NCBI GenBank assembly: GCA_028023455.1
Contig: JAQFVV010000027.1
Span: 10,971,845 to 11,035,844, forward strand
Source: Epiperipatus broadwayi
Lineage: Eukaryota; Onychophora; Udeonychophora; Euonychophora; Peripatidae
Length of the DNA stretch: 64,000 nucleotides
Direction of reading: 5' to 3'
A program made the position numbers and the translations under genes. A model generated the notes under the pieces. That model worked only from the letters and a program-made list of their open reading frames with translations. It was not told the origin of the DNA and searched no databases. Below, piece by piece: positions 43,101 to 58,100 of this stretch; the first letter of the stretch is position 1; the number at the start of each line of letters is the position of its first letter.

Positions 43101-46100
43101 TACAATATTTAATGCAATAAAATATTTTCTCAGTGTGAAGTTAAAAGTTTTATGAAACTTAAATAGTATTTTTCTCAGGCTATAAAATGAAAACTAGCAG
43201 TTTAGGTTTGGCAGCAAAAAAAATTGTTAAATGTTGTTGAATTAAATCAGAACACTTAAAGTGTGAAGATGAACTGAGAATTTAAAATAGATAAACGACA
43301 AGATTCTGAAGTCAATACGAAATTAAAAACTTCAAAACAATTAAAAATAAAGAGACGCAATAGTATTTCTATAGAAGGGAAATAAATGAGAGCATGTTTA
43401 ATTGTGATAAGTGTATTATTAGGCTATTCATTTTACTTAAAAAATAAAAATAAAGATATGATGCAGGAACATTGATTATTTTATTTTGTGAATGCTGGTG
43501 TGTGTGTATATATTGTAATCTTCTCCTCTGATCATTGGACACTCAGGCCTACACATTTCTATAATCATAAATAAATCATACTGCACATTTTAGGCGCTAT
43601 AATCTTACCTGTAGCCTTTCCCCCTAATCTAACTAGTCCAATTTACACGTTTGGAAATCATATCTTTCTCTGTAACTTTCCTAGCTACAACTAATCTAGA
43701 ATATATATCTAAAATAAATGATAAACTAAAGATGATTTCTTTATTAGCTAAGCTCGCATGAAACTATAATCTTAGAGAAGATCGCAAGGTGGATTAATAA
43801 TTTCTGGTCAAGCTAGCCTCAAAATCCATAAACAAGCAAACAAGCAAAAAATTATAAAATAAACTTCATATTGTCAAACTAATAAATAAATAATAATTAG
43901 ATCGATGGAATGAATATGAAGTTAGAAGTATAAATTAGGCAATAAGTAAATGAGGATGTAAATGATTAAATGAATGATGCAAATGAGTAATAATCAAATA
44001 AAAAAATAAAATGAGTCTGAGAATGAAGATGTGTAAGAGTTAATGGATGACTAAGATGAGAATGGAATAAGAGCTAATGAATGATGAATGAATTAGGATA
44101 ATGAATTAGCATGAAAAAGAGAATAAAGAAAGATTGGAATGACAGATGAGAGGAATGATGATGATGAAAGATGATGTACAGAACTCTAAATTTGACATTG
44201 AATTGAATGATAATAAGACAATTAAATAAAATACAGATTCTAAGCTTACTAAGACCAGAATATTCACCATAAAGTCAAGACCAACTATACATTTCAGAAA
44301 AAGAAGTAATAGATACTTTAAAGTTTGGTTGACATTATATCTCACAGTGAATGTAACACAATTTGTGTTATTCCACTCTAATTACAATAACCAACTGGAT
44401 ACAAATTTACCATAAATTCCAATCCTATCACAAATTGATATAATTTATCCTTCTCAGGGTTCACATAGCTTAAAGGGTGATATACAAGATACACTTGAGT
44501 CAGTGAGAGGGATTTTACCACTACCCAAGCATAACACACACAAAATAGCTCTTAATATTGAATTGAATTACTAAACCATATTCAATAATTTTAAATAAAT
44601 TCTATACATTCCCTAACTATGCTAAACTTTAAGTTCCAATAAGTAAGAGTAATTTCTCAATAGCTAAACATAATAGCTTTCCAACTTTCTTTCTCCATTA
44701 ATTAGAAACAAGGTGACCAAGACCAGTGAATGATAGATCTGTGGATTCAAATGAACTGATCAAACCAATATTAGGTTTTTAATCTTTTATTATATCACTT
44801 AAACTAATATTTTTTAGGTCATTATGTTTAATTATTAAGTTATGAGGCCCTAGATATACTCATAAATTATAGGGCTTAACACAATTATTCTGATATACCT
44901 ACATATAGTGACTTTTACAATATTGATTGATGACAATTTCACTATAATCACAGGATAGGTCGATAGCAATAACAATAATAATGTGTGGGTATGTTGATTA
45001 GCAATAAGAATACTGAAGACTAAATAAAATTTTAACACAACAATATTTATTTACATTATATACAAGTCTTTTTCAGACACATTACACGAAACAAGATAAA
45101 TCCATTCCAAAATTAGGGATGGAAATTAATGATGTCGTAAGTAATGACCAACTAATATGACAAACATTTTGGATATGTTTCTTTATTATTCTATCAGGTA
45201 GACTAAGATAGTTAAACTTATTTGAGCTATTTTAGCATTAAAATTGCAAACAAAATGTATTAATATCCTTTGGGTAAACGCAACTTTTAAATAAAAAAAA
45301 ACTCTAAATTACAATTTATTATATCAAACTGTAGCTCACTATGATGGTCAAATATCCAATGATTTATTTGTCCATAATGTTGTCATAAACAGAAATAAAT
45401 AAATAATCAATCAAACAAGATTGAAATAAACAACTATTAATAATTATATTTAAATATTTATCAAACCGGCTTTCATCTCGATTGAGACCTTCTCAAGATA
45501 TTATATTATAGAATTCACATAAACAAATAATAATATTTACTCCATCTACTGGACATTATTTACATTATATTTCATTTTCTTTTTAAAACATGTCCATATA
45601 TTATAAACAAATAAATTTAACATATTATATATCTAAAAAAATTTTAACAATATGTCTCCCAAAAAAATTAATAATAATAAAAATTAAATATATATTTTAC
45701 ATCTTTTAAAAAATAAAAATAAATAAATAAATTGATATTTACATATGTACAACCACTTCCTACACTTTCCAATTGTTTAATAAAGCCCATTTCCCACCTA
45801 ATTTAGCTGGACCTTTTACTATATTTACACATTTGTCTAAGTTTTCTTGAATATATAATGTTTCATAATATATTCTCTTATGGTAATTCTTCACATACTT
45901 AATAACACATATTTTCCTCACACTTCATTTTATGCCCTGTATCCAAATAATGCAAATATGGCCCTGATCTCGTCTTTTCTATTAATTGCTCGATCATGTT
46001 CTTTACCTCTCTCAGCTGCCGTTCTCCCAAAATGCAATAAAATATATATAGGTCAGACAGGTCCAGCTAAATTAGGTGGGAAATGGGCTTTATATATAAA

Positions 46101-49100
46101 AGGTCCAGCTAAATTAGGTGGGAAATGGGCTTTATTAAACAATTGGAAAGTGTAGGAAATGGTTGTACATATGTAAATACCAATTTATTTATTTATTTTT
46201 ATTTTTTAAAAGATGTAAAATATATATTTAATTTTTATTATTATTAATTTTTTTGGGAGACATATTGTTAAAAAAATTTTTAGATATATAATATGTTAAA
46301 TTTATTTGTTTATAATATATGGACATGTTTTAAAAAGAAAATGAAATATAATGTAAATAATGTCCAGTAGATGGAGTAAATATTATTATTTGTTTATGTG
46401 AATTCTATAATATAATATCTTGAGAAGGTCTCAATCGAGATGAAAGCCGGTTTGATAAATATTTAAATATAATTATTAATAGTTGTTTATTTCAATCTTG
46501 TTTGATTGATTATTTATTTATTTATTCAAACTGTAGCTGTTTGAGTTACTAGAATATGATAAGGGCAATTATCACATTCCAATACAAGTAATAATTTATT
46601 ATAATTTACTATATAAAAATTTTATTGCATTGATGTGGGGCAAACATCATCAGTTACATGCACATATGACACCAAAACCATTCACTATGTCCACAACTTG
46701 ACCATTTATTAATTAACTGATCTTGCTAATTCATCAGTAAATACCTACTTGTTGAAAGCCAATCCACATTGTCCATGTACACACCTTGCTCTTTTATGTA
46801 GAAGTTCTACAAACACTAGTAAGTTTTTGATTGGTCTGTTTATAAATTGATGAAGATTACACGACATCAGAAAGACACTATTTCAATTAGATAACACTAT
46901 AGCTATATCAGACTTTATCTTATCCTTGCTATTTGATCTAAAACACACTACACTTTATCATACACGGTGGAATATTAACTATATAACTTCTTGAGGGATC
47001 TAAATAAAGGAGGCTCTACAAAACAACATGATAATTGTATATCAAGAAACAACATAATAGTTGTATAAGAATATGGCCAATTCTGATACCTTTTCATAGG
47101 TATAAAAGTGTGGGCAGTGCCTCTCCACTGGAAAACAGAATTCAGACCATGGGATCATTCTCTGTTAGGTTTAACTATGCTCTAAGCACTAACTCTTAAT
47201 CAGCCCCAACAATATCATCTTCTCATATTAATCACAATGGGGAATTCTCTATCATCCCATGTACAATATTAATTATTATTATACCTAAGGCTCTTATATG
47301 TAGCCCAAACTCATCCAAAAATCTATCACAAATTCTGATCAATACATTAGCAAGGTAAACAACACTACTAATCTAAGTGGAAACATAAATATTCCATTGC
47401 ACATTACAGAAACTGTTAACATTTTATAAACAGACCACCAATATCAGTAAAATAACCATTAATTATTTCAAAAATAATAATTATACCTTTTATTATAGCA
47501 AGCCATGTACACGTAAACAAGGAGGATTAAATTACATTTTGTATTTAAAGTGGACATTTCGTTCATAATCAAAATTAAGCAATAATAATAAAAAAAATAC
47601 TTATTAAATTATTTTATATAATAGAGCAATGGTATCATTATGTGTATTTTTTTTTTTTGACCAGTTTGGATCTATTTGTTCCCCTCCTCGATATAATATT
47701 AGCATCTGTTTTAGCAGTAGAAGAGATAAACATTTCTCTTTTGGACCAGATAAATAATATTTACCATTATGCTTTCCCTTCATTGGGAAAATAATATAAA
47801 TATGGATAATAAATGTATATACTTTATACACAGCTACCTCATCACTTAATATATTTTATACCCTGGTATAGATATATATATAAAAAAAACTTAATACCTG
47901 AATAACACACACACACAAAAAAAAAACGCATTACAATATTATATATAGTAATTAACAAACTAAACAATCATTACATCTTCTACCATTGGACTTTATCGAA
48001 GTTTGATTCGTTCTTATAAGTAAAACAATATGAAAACGGATATAAGTAAACATTCCTGAGTAATATATATATTTTGGTTATCCAGTTTAATATTAACATC
48101 TTCAGACAAAATTCAAACATTTCTCCAATGGCAATAGAAATCCTTTATCGGTTTGTGTACTAATGTAAGCATACTGAAGCAATATTAAAACATTTTCGAG
48201 AATAAGTCATTTAAATAGGTTTAATTTATATATATTGATTTGTCTATTTTTGTTTTTCTTTTTTTTTCATCTGCGCGAAGATCTGTTATATTCTTAAATA
48301 ATCTGGGTGATTTTAAAACCATTTAAAATATTATCACGTTGCAAGTTATTTACTAACGATAAATAAACATGATCTTTTAAGCGATTTTAATTAATATGTA
48401 ACATATACATTTTTTTTTCAAATGTAGCAATTATAATCAGTTTATTACGATCTTTGAAAATAAACTTTTAAATCATTTATGGATTTTGTTTACTTTGTTT
48501 TTCTCGTCCACAGTAATTGTCACAATCTTAAATAATCTGGGTAATTTTAAACACTTAAAATATTATTACCTTATATGTTGTATAATCAAAAAAAAAAAAA
48601 TCAATATTTCTTTATTCAGTATTATTATTGGCAATTTATTTCATATTTAAGAATGTTAAATAGAATTGATTTAATATTGTGCCGGTCAAAATATGCTTAT
48701 CCATCTAACACGAGCTGGAACTCACAAAATGTACTTCAAACGCAGTCGAGCCAGAGATTTTGGTCAGGGACCAGCCTGGATTCGAACCCACTCTCCAAGC
48801 CCCAGGTCAAACACCTAATGGACAACATAACAATGATGGCACATGAGAATTAATTCTTAATCCGGCCCACTAGCAAATCGGAGAAAACAATTAGACTCAT
48901 GGACTTAAACATATATATAAGCAACTTAAATACTAGACATTCCAAAGATAAAATCTAATATAATTAGTTAAATAGGGGTTTTACTAATGAAAAGCTATGG
49001 GCAATTAGTGGCACCAATTAGTGAATTGGATTGATCTAATAATGAGACAGAAACTAAGAGATAATGAATTATAAAATATATTTATTAACAAATTTCATAT

Positions 49101-52100
49101 GTATCTTGATATAACATTATTTAGCACGCAGGCATTTTATTTATTAAGTGACATTACTCTAGGCCATTTAAACAATAATTGATACGTTGGCTATTATTTA
49201 ATTGTGCCAATATTATTTAATGGAAACAAAATACCCTATTATATAACTAATCACTACATTAACTTTTATCAGTTATGCCCTTTCATGATCAGTTCGTGTG
49301 GCTATTGTACGTGAAATCAAACCAAGTCTGAAACTTAATAATACATCTGACTATAATAATTTTATATATCAACTATGGGCTTATAAAGCCTCCCAGATAG
49401 CTGTAGATCGAACGGGTTTTCAAGAATGCTTCGGTTTAATGCCGAAGATTGCATATTAGTGAGGAAAGAGTTGGCTATAGCGATTTTACTAATATGCTAG
49501 GCACAAGTAAAATATAATAATAAAGTTGCTCTGCGGATGGAAGAATAGTTTTAGGGTTTTTATGACAAACAACAGTTTACCCAATAACCGGTCGTCATGC
49601 TGCTAATGGGGAATCTTTATTTGGTTCAGAGGAAGCGGGGGACTTACGTGCTAATCTGGCCCGTAGCTCAGACTTCGCTACTGCACTACCCATAAAAGAG
49701 GAAGATGGGCTGGACTTACCGTGGCTTCATCTTATATATATAAAACAGCACAACGAGAAAATATTAATAAGTTTCACATCCGCCAAGCCGAAGGATATTA
49801 TAAATTAAATATCATATATTAAATGAACACCAGTTCATCAGCTTGATCAAAAGAGCCAACTCTTCTGTAGCATGAGAAATACGATATGCTACTGACGGGA
49901 ATATATATCTATACAAACTTTACTTTATCCCATTCAATCTCTTTAGTTACTTATAACTACTAAACTTTTAAACCGGGGAGGGGGGGTATATTTAATAAGG
50001 GACTTACGAATACTTTACTAAAAAATATATTTATGATTACACTCCAGGCTAGTTTAATCTTTAGTAACATAATAATTAAAGGTTGAAAAGCCACATTTTA
50101 TATTTATATTAATTAATTTACTAAATAACAAAATATGAATTTGGGTTTCGAAACAGCGCACGAAATGACGCTATATAAATAATAGTACGGAGATTTTAAA
50201 TTTATATCTTTAAAAACATATTTTATAATTAAATGCACGCCGTTTCGAAACATAGGCATAATTAATAATAATTAAAAATAAGCAAAAGAAAAGCAAAATA
50301 TAACTGCAGTGATTAAATTATATAGCAAAAATATTGAATTAATAAAGAAATTTAGCAAAAATATTTCATTTATAGATTTTAAATACTATTTAGAAAGAGT
50401 TTACAATATTGAATTAATAAAGAAATTTGCAAAAGTATTTCATTTTATAGAATTTAAATATTATTTGGAAAACAATTTTGACAGAAGTTACAATAATATG
50501 GTTAGCTAACTTGACTTTGAAGAAATAATGATTGTTTTTGAAATTCACACAGAGCTCTGCTATTTTAGTAATATTAAAACAGTTCTCCTGCAGATGGACT
50601 GGAGATATTCAAACTGAAACGAAAGTGAGTTCTTTGGCGGCTTGTAGCATCTTCAATTTAGTTGGGAGACGATTTTAAAATAGTGTTGGAATGAAAGCAA
50701 GTCCCTTTTAGCGGCGTACAGCATCTTTCATTTGGTATAGGCTTGTTGCTTCGGCATTGGATGGATTGAACTTCGGCGTTCCATCACGGGAACGGCAGCA
50801 AAATTTTGCCTGACTTTAGCCAGACATGGTAAAATTAAACAATTTATAACTTGGATAGTAATAGCTCTTCAAAAGCAAGATGGAGTATCTCTTTTCACGC
50901 TTAAAATAAGGCCTATTTATACATTTTCACAAAACCTTAACACCTTTTTGGAATTTTGTTTGCCTCGTGACCAATTGACTTTTAATTAAACAAAATAATA
51001 TAATCCAATTTCTACAACAGATAACGTCTCCGAGGTGTTACATTTAATTTACTTAAAATTTATTAAAATATATAAATTATATAATTTGATTCAGTTTCAT
51101 TAATTAAATTCCTTTTTAGGTGTTATAGAATGTTAAAGCTTAGCAGAAAGAACGGTATTCTGATTTAATGATAAAAGTCTTTTGTTGCAAACAAAAATCA
51201 ATCAGTAAGCTAGATTTTACTTTTTACCCGGGGTACAGTCACTAATTGATCTCTTGCCTACACAAAATTCTCATTTTTAATTACAAACGGATGATTTTTA
51301 TTTTACTGAAATAAATAACTTTTAAACAGATTTGTTTTTACAAAATTGTTTGTTTAAAAAAAAGCAAATTTAAAGAAAATACTTTAGTTTCAATTATATA
51401 TGTAAAACATTAAATCAGAAAACCGTAAAATATATTTTAAAGAAAATGTTTTACATTATCTCTTCTTTATTTAAACTTAAATATATATATAAATCATTTT
51501 GCTGTTATTCCAAGGTTTAAATTTGTGATGTCTTACGATCCATGATGATTTTTCTATCATGACGTCATTTAAGGAATGACTGCGGAACTAGACTATTATT
51601 TCTGCTATGAATGGTAACCGTAACTAGTAAACAAATACTTTGGGATAGCCTAATTGTTCTTAAAAATCATAACAAGTTTTTAGCTGGTTTTGTTATTCTA
51701 GAGACTAAAACACTACACCAGTTTTGCACGAGATGGATACGAGATAAAAAATATATATTATATTTTAATTCAACAGTTTCTTTATAATATTATTCTGAAT
51801 CTACGTAGGACCGAATATTTTTTTTTTGTTACCCAAACTTTTTTCTATTGATTTATAATGGCAACTATTGGCTTTAGCACTTTCGACGTTGACTCACCCA
51901 AATGTGGATACATAGCGCACAGGTAAATTTCTTTTGTGAAGCTAATAATATTATTGCTGACGAAAAGAAACGTGCAACACTTCGCTTCTCGGACTACAAC
52001 GTAAGTATTCTTCGATCTCTTTTATCACCTGCCTCATGACAGTCATATCAAGAAATAGTAAATATATTAAAACAGTATTTTAATCCACAACCTTCCGTTA

Positions 52101-55100
52101 TTTACCAACTTTTCAATTCACCGCGTTGAACGAGAAGAAAAAATGTGAGTGCATTTTTAGACTTCGAGTTTGGCAGAGACTCGATTTTGTCTTTCATTAC
52201 AGAGCGTCTTGAGATCAATTTGTTGTGGACTCTGATGAAACTATACAGCGCAAATTATTGACAGAAGAATCTTTAACATTAGAGATAGCTATACAGCGTA
52301 GCTTAGCTGCTGAATCTGCATTGGTACAGGTGCGTGAAACCGTGACAAACACTCCCATGTCGACTGTGACTTATTCAGCGAAACAGATCAACCTTACCTC
52401 GCAAAAAGTTTCTAGGTTTTCACTGTCTTCACAAACACCCCTACACACAAAAGGAACATTGGACTCATCGGGTTTCCACTTTGCCATGGTTGTGGCGTCA
52501 ACACAATCGAGTGGATGCCCTTTCAAGAAAACAATGCCATCAGAAAATAGGTCATCTACAGCGTGTATGCCGAGCAAAACAACGCACTATTCCTGGACGC
52601 AAACCAATCTGGTAATGGAGACAGATGATGAGTAAGTCATATCCATGAAATACCATGATGCTTCAACACCTAACCTCCGCATGTGTACATTATGCGGAAG
52701 TAAATGGAAATTGACTAGGATCAGAATATTCTATTTTATCTTCTGACACACTATCTGAATTGCACGGAAAAATACCTGAACTACATCCAGTAACAATTAA
52801 TTACGAGTTTAGCACCACTCAATATCTTCAAGGGATATTGGTTGTCTGTTCAATATGGGTATATTCAGCATCACGCTTATTAATAACAGAGAGCTGTACA
52901 AACTGTTAGGCGGAATGGTTCACACCTCTAGGTATTCATTAACCATCTAATTACCGAACCTCTATTCAAGATATCTTAATGAATTTCCAAGTTTTCAGCT
53001 CATCTATAGGAACTTACAAGTCAGCTGTATCATTGAGTTGACCTATTCCCAATCAGGCACGGCCTCCACTGCATGAAACCTGGTGGAGTGCTTTAGATAC
53101 GGTGATGGGTCTTGAACCGTGGAAATGTATGGACAACACCAGTAGTACGATTCTTAAACCAACAGGAGAGGTGAGATAGGGGATACAAAGTGAGTCAACA
53201 GACTCTTCAGAATCACCCATCCTATACCTGCGGTCACACTCTGACACCTCGTTCTTCTTCAATTGTTAGCTAGGCACTACACGTGAGATAGCAACATACA
53301 GACAAATCACTGGCCGAACGCTATTCGAGGTTGCGTCGCATATAGCAATTTACTTGACTGGTCCTTCGATTTCTCCTTGACTTTCAAAAATTAGGTGGAA
53401 GGATAATAAGTATTGGAGTAGATGGAATGGTAACAATGAGGAACCCAAGAAACAATGCAGGACAAGAAGGTTTGGCATATTTTTATAACTTTTCGACGCA
53501 AAGTAGCTGAACCTTTACACGTTTATTACAGACAAGCTACATGGATGGACACCACAACAGAAATTCTTAAACTAAAGAGGCTGAGCCAATAGCTAGTTCC
53601 ATTGACCTCACCAAACCTACTCGCAGGTGCGTACTAAGTATGCAATATCCTGATGGATCATCCGCTCCAGTTGCTTTTGCTTCACGGACTTGTCTAAGGC
53701 TGAACGAAACTATGCACAAATTGATAAAGGCTTTGGCAATAATATTGGCGTGAAACGTTTTCATCATTTCCTATTCGAATTAAATTTAACATTTGTACTG
53801 ATCATCGTCCGCTGCTTGGCATTTTTACCTCGGATAAACCAACACCAATAATTTTATCACCACGAATGCAAAGATGGACACACTCCTCAATGCATATTCT
53901 TTCAAACTGGAATATAAACCAGGAAAAAAGTTGCAAATGCAGACGCGTTGAGCAGATTTCCACTTCCATCAACCGAATGCGACAATCCAAACATGAATGG
54001 TGCTTTCTTGGAGGAATTGGAAGATCCTCCTGTAACTGCTGAACAAGTCGCACATGCAACACGAAAAGACTTTTTGTTATCAAGAGTAAAGAACTATATT
54101 TTCACTGCCTGGCCAAGCAGAAACACAGACACTAAACTTCAACCTTTTCTTATAAGAGCAATGAGTTATCAACACACAAAAACTGTTTGCTTTGGGGGTC
54201 CGGTATTATTCCTTTTCTCTACAGAGAATTGTTCTTAAGAACTTCATTTGGGTCATTTGGCATCGTGAGAACCAAAGCATTAGCAAGGTCATACGTATGG
54301 TGGCCATCAATGGATAGGGATATTGAGAACTTGTGGGCAAAGCAAAAATTGTCAAGTCATAAGACATGTGCCCCCGTGCTCCAATTCACCCTTGGGAACC
54401 ACCATCCACACCATGGTCACGACTGCATGTAGATTTTGCAGGCCCAATCGATGGGCAAATGCTCTTTATTGTTGTTGATGCCTATTCAAAATGGGTGGAA
54501 GTGCGAGAATGCCTAAAACAACTCAGTTGCAACAGTCACAGTACTACGAGAACTTTCACCCATGGAATACCAGAGTGTGTAGTTTCGGACAATGGACCCC
54601 GTTTGACTACAGGTTTTCACTTTCTTGCAGTAATGGATCGCATGCACGAACGCACTACCACCCATCAAGTAATGGTCTTGCGGAGGGGCTGTCCGTCTGT
54701 GAAGGAGGCCTAAAGCGATACTCATGGAAATTGAGAGCAACGTATTGCCCGAACTTTGGCTCAGCACATAACTCCACTACAACTCGGTTTGGTCCAGCAA
54801 GCTTACGACGCCCGACATGCCTAGACTTCCTTCATCCGGAAGAGCCCCAAGTCAGCACCATACAAACACATCGGTTCGTGAATTCCAACCAGATGACACA
54901 GTATTTACCGAGCGCGGAGGCTCCATGGATCCTGCCATGGTAGAACAGCGACGGCCCTGTCATATGAGACGAACTGATCTGGGTTTACAACATAGCACTT
55001 GACAGTTGCGCTCAAGAACGTGGACACTTCCAACTGCTCACTCCTGCTAAGGAAACACCCTGCCCAACCACCCAGTGTGACATTGGAAAACACAAAAACC

Positions 55101-58100
55101 GAGTTCAACACTTCCACCTAACTCCAATTCAAACCCAAAGGCTTACAGAGAACACCTCACGTCAACGCCACGTCAAGGTTGCTACTGGGGGAAGGGGTGA
55201 GTCTTACGACCATGAGTTTTCTATCATGACGCTTTAAGGAAGAGGGAACGACTTTGCGCGTATGAATGGAACCGAACTAGAACACTTTGGGATAGGAGCT
55301 AAAACATAACAGTTTGCGCTCGGACTAAAACACTACATTATCCATCCACATACGAATATCATAGCGAATATAATTAAGAATTGACTGAAAATTAATAAAA
55401 CATTTTATAATAAATTATGAGCATTTCTCCACTATAATTTTATCAAACCTGTCTAATTATAGCGTGTTTTCGTATGTAAATGGATGATGCAATTCAAGCG
55501 GCCATTATAGCAAAGTTTTCCCGCTCAACTTATATATAACATTTTTACATTTAAGACAGGTTCGAAACTAGTTCAGACGAGTAGGTCATTAGGTTGATGG
55601 TGAAACGGAAAGAGATTGGAAGGTTTACGTTTCAACATTAAGCAATTATTAAGAATATATATACGTGACTACTTCTTCCCGGGGAATATCCTAGCAGACG
55701 ATGTCTCTTCCCAATGCCATAAGAAATATTTTAAGTATTTTTTTTTTTCAACTAATTACTTTATATGATTTAAAGTGAAATTTTAATTTCTTCATTATTT
55801 CTTAAAATGGTTTAGAATATTTTCTTGAAATATTAATTTATACGCAAACGGATTTTTCTGCTTAATGCTGAATTAATAACAGCGTGAAAATTAAAATACT
55901 TTAATCTTTTTTTTTACCTTCAGTCTAAATAACTTTTGTGTTATGACTAGTTCTGATAAAATAAATAAGACAAAAATAAATGCTTACATTTTCTGGGATT
56001 ATTTTCCATTCCAAATAGTACATTTTGGCAAATACTTATTCAAATAGCGGTCCTTCCAGTGTTTCCTTCAATAGGCAAAGTTAAGAATCTAATATCGATG
56101 GAAAGTAGTGTAGAGATTTTCACAGGGTTATTGAGTTTACTCCATAGTATTCAAATCCATCTAGCTATGAAATTTTGTTCCAATTAATTTTTTTTAAAAA
56201 TTATTATTTTCTAGCTTATTTCTTTTATTTTACTTCAGAAGTGGAGTTGTAGTCTTGTTCCATTTACCTTTTTCCGAGTAGTCCCCCTCCCCCTACAAAC
56301 TTTTAGATTATATACTTTGTATTATCTGGCAGGATTGGTTCTATTATGGGCCAATCACTGTAAAATGTGAATAAATTAAGTTTTATCCCTCTAGTGAGAA
56401 TCATCTAGACTGATGCACTTCAATTTACATTAAAATATAGTATATTTAAAGATTGTTTATAAAAAAATTTAGAAGACTTATAAATTGATTTTGCTGTTTG
56501 TTTTTAATTATTGTTTAACAATACCAATAAAATAAAGTGTTAAACATTTTTTTTTATGCTTCCCAATAATATTTTAATACTATTAAAACATTTGAAATAG
56601 CTGCCACTAGAACATGTGATAAAAATGTTTATGGGATTTATAACCACTCTATCAGACTTTCCAGTGTCTCACAATCAGTCAAGACCATTATCACCTCTTA
56701 AGATATTTTTTTGATGAGCTTTTGCTTAGTGGGAAAATTATAATCCACAAGCATTTCACTCTATAACTAGTCTCTACACATTGATGTTCCATATCTTAAC
56801 AAATTATTATCAATTAAAATTTAAAATTTTACACATTTATCCACTGGATAAAACCTACTATCTTTGAGCCAAAACATATGGTTACAATATATATATGCTC
56901 CCTCAATTTAATATTAATAACTATATTATCTGCATACTATACACATAATATGTACATATAAGAAAGACAATATACTATCAGTAAAGTAATGCACATTCTA
57001 TTGGTGTATAATGTATGCAATGGGGACTTTGAATAAAATATAATGAACATCTTGGTTTCACTATAGTACTATTAAATTCAAAATGTAATATATTATATCC
57101 AATACTCTTTGTAAAACAATATTTGAATAAATATTAAAAAATTCTTGATTTTAAATATAAAATTTACTAATTACTTATTTTCTAAACTATAATTAATACA
57201 TTTTTCTTTTTTGCATTAGTTACACCAATTCTTTATAAATAACTTCCACAAATTTATTACAAAACATTTAGTTTCTATCATATTCTTATTTAAAGAAATA
57301 ATTAAATTTTTCACTATTTAATATTCTACTCAATTTGATTTTATATTATCGATATAAAAAATTCTTTAACATATCTTTCTCTAAGATCTTAAAATGTTTT
57401 CTCATCTTACTACCAAATTTATTGTCTATTTTTTTAACATGTAAAAATGTTAATGAATTTTTAGTATATAATTAAATACAAAAAAAACTTTAATATTTTT
57501 TACATACTAAAGAAATATGTCACATAATAATTTTTGATATTAAGAGAATATTAAGATCTTTTTAAAGAATCTATATCTACTTATAATATGAAAGCTAACT
57601 GAATAAGTTATTAGATAACGACAAATTTAATATTTCTTTGGATAAGTTTATGATTAAAATTAAGTATTTTATAATAAATTTTTAAATGTTAATTAAAGGA
57701 TTGGTCTAATTAATATATAAAACAAATTGATTAATTATAGATTGGAATTTATACAATTGATAAGTTTTGTATTAATTAACATTTTTTATATTAAAGTTTA
57801 CTAAAGTACAGTTTTATAGACTATATTTTAAATTTCATATTTAGTAGTAGTATTTTAATGTTAATATGGTGTTAAATGTGTATTTACATATATGTATTTA
57901 TATACTTTTATATATTTTTTTAAATATTTTTGTTCCTCTTTAGAAAAAAAAACTACAGAATACAGAAGAAACATCAAGTGTTTAACTAGGATAATATTTG
58001 TAAAACACATTATTAAACAAGTTTTTAAAAATGTTAATATTATATAAATGAAAATTAGACAATCAAAGAAATGGTTTAAATAAAACCATTTAATATTAAT

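Larger units (their letters stand above)
51526..55400 (+). mobile_element. Decayed Ty3/gypsy LTR retrotransposon
   Basis: The 5' LTR starts TGATGTCTTACGATCCATGA at 51526 and the 3' LTR starts TGAGTCTTACGACCATGAG at 55198, right after a polypurine tract (GGGGGAAGGGG). Shared LTR blocks include TTTTCTATCATGACG, ACTTTGGGATAG and ACTAAAACACTACA. Between them, in order, are gag (51858 onward), a start of RT (about 52985-53180), RNase H (about 53640-53960) and integrase (about 54190-54720). The RT palm with its catalytic YxDD box was not found, so a large internal deletion is likely. No env-like region was seen. Frameshifts and stops occur throughout. Confidence 0.85.

Noticed and set aside
43960-44170. 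Possible CRISPR-like or regulatory array of GAATGA-type repeats
   Set aside because: Irregular short degenerate simple sequence with no spacer-repeat pattern; eukaryotic intron.
50309-50509. 66-codon frame with internally similar halves as a repeat protein
   Set aside because: Explained by an 81-bp tandem DNA duplication in AT-rich sequence.
52225-52635. A 136-codon frame as a host gene
   Set aside because: It lies in the decayed gag of the Ty3/gypsy element and its frame does not match gag over most of its length.
54513-54767. Minus-strand frame over integrase
   Set aside because: Shadow of the plus-strand integrase remnant.
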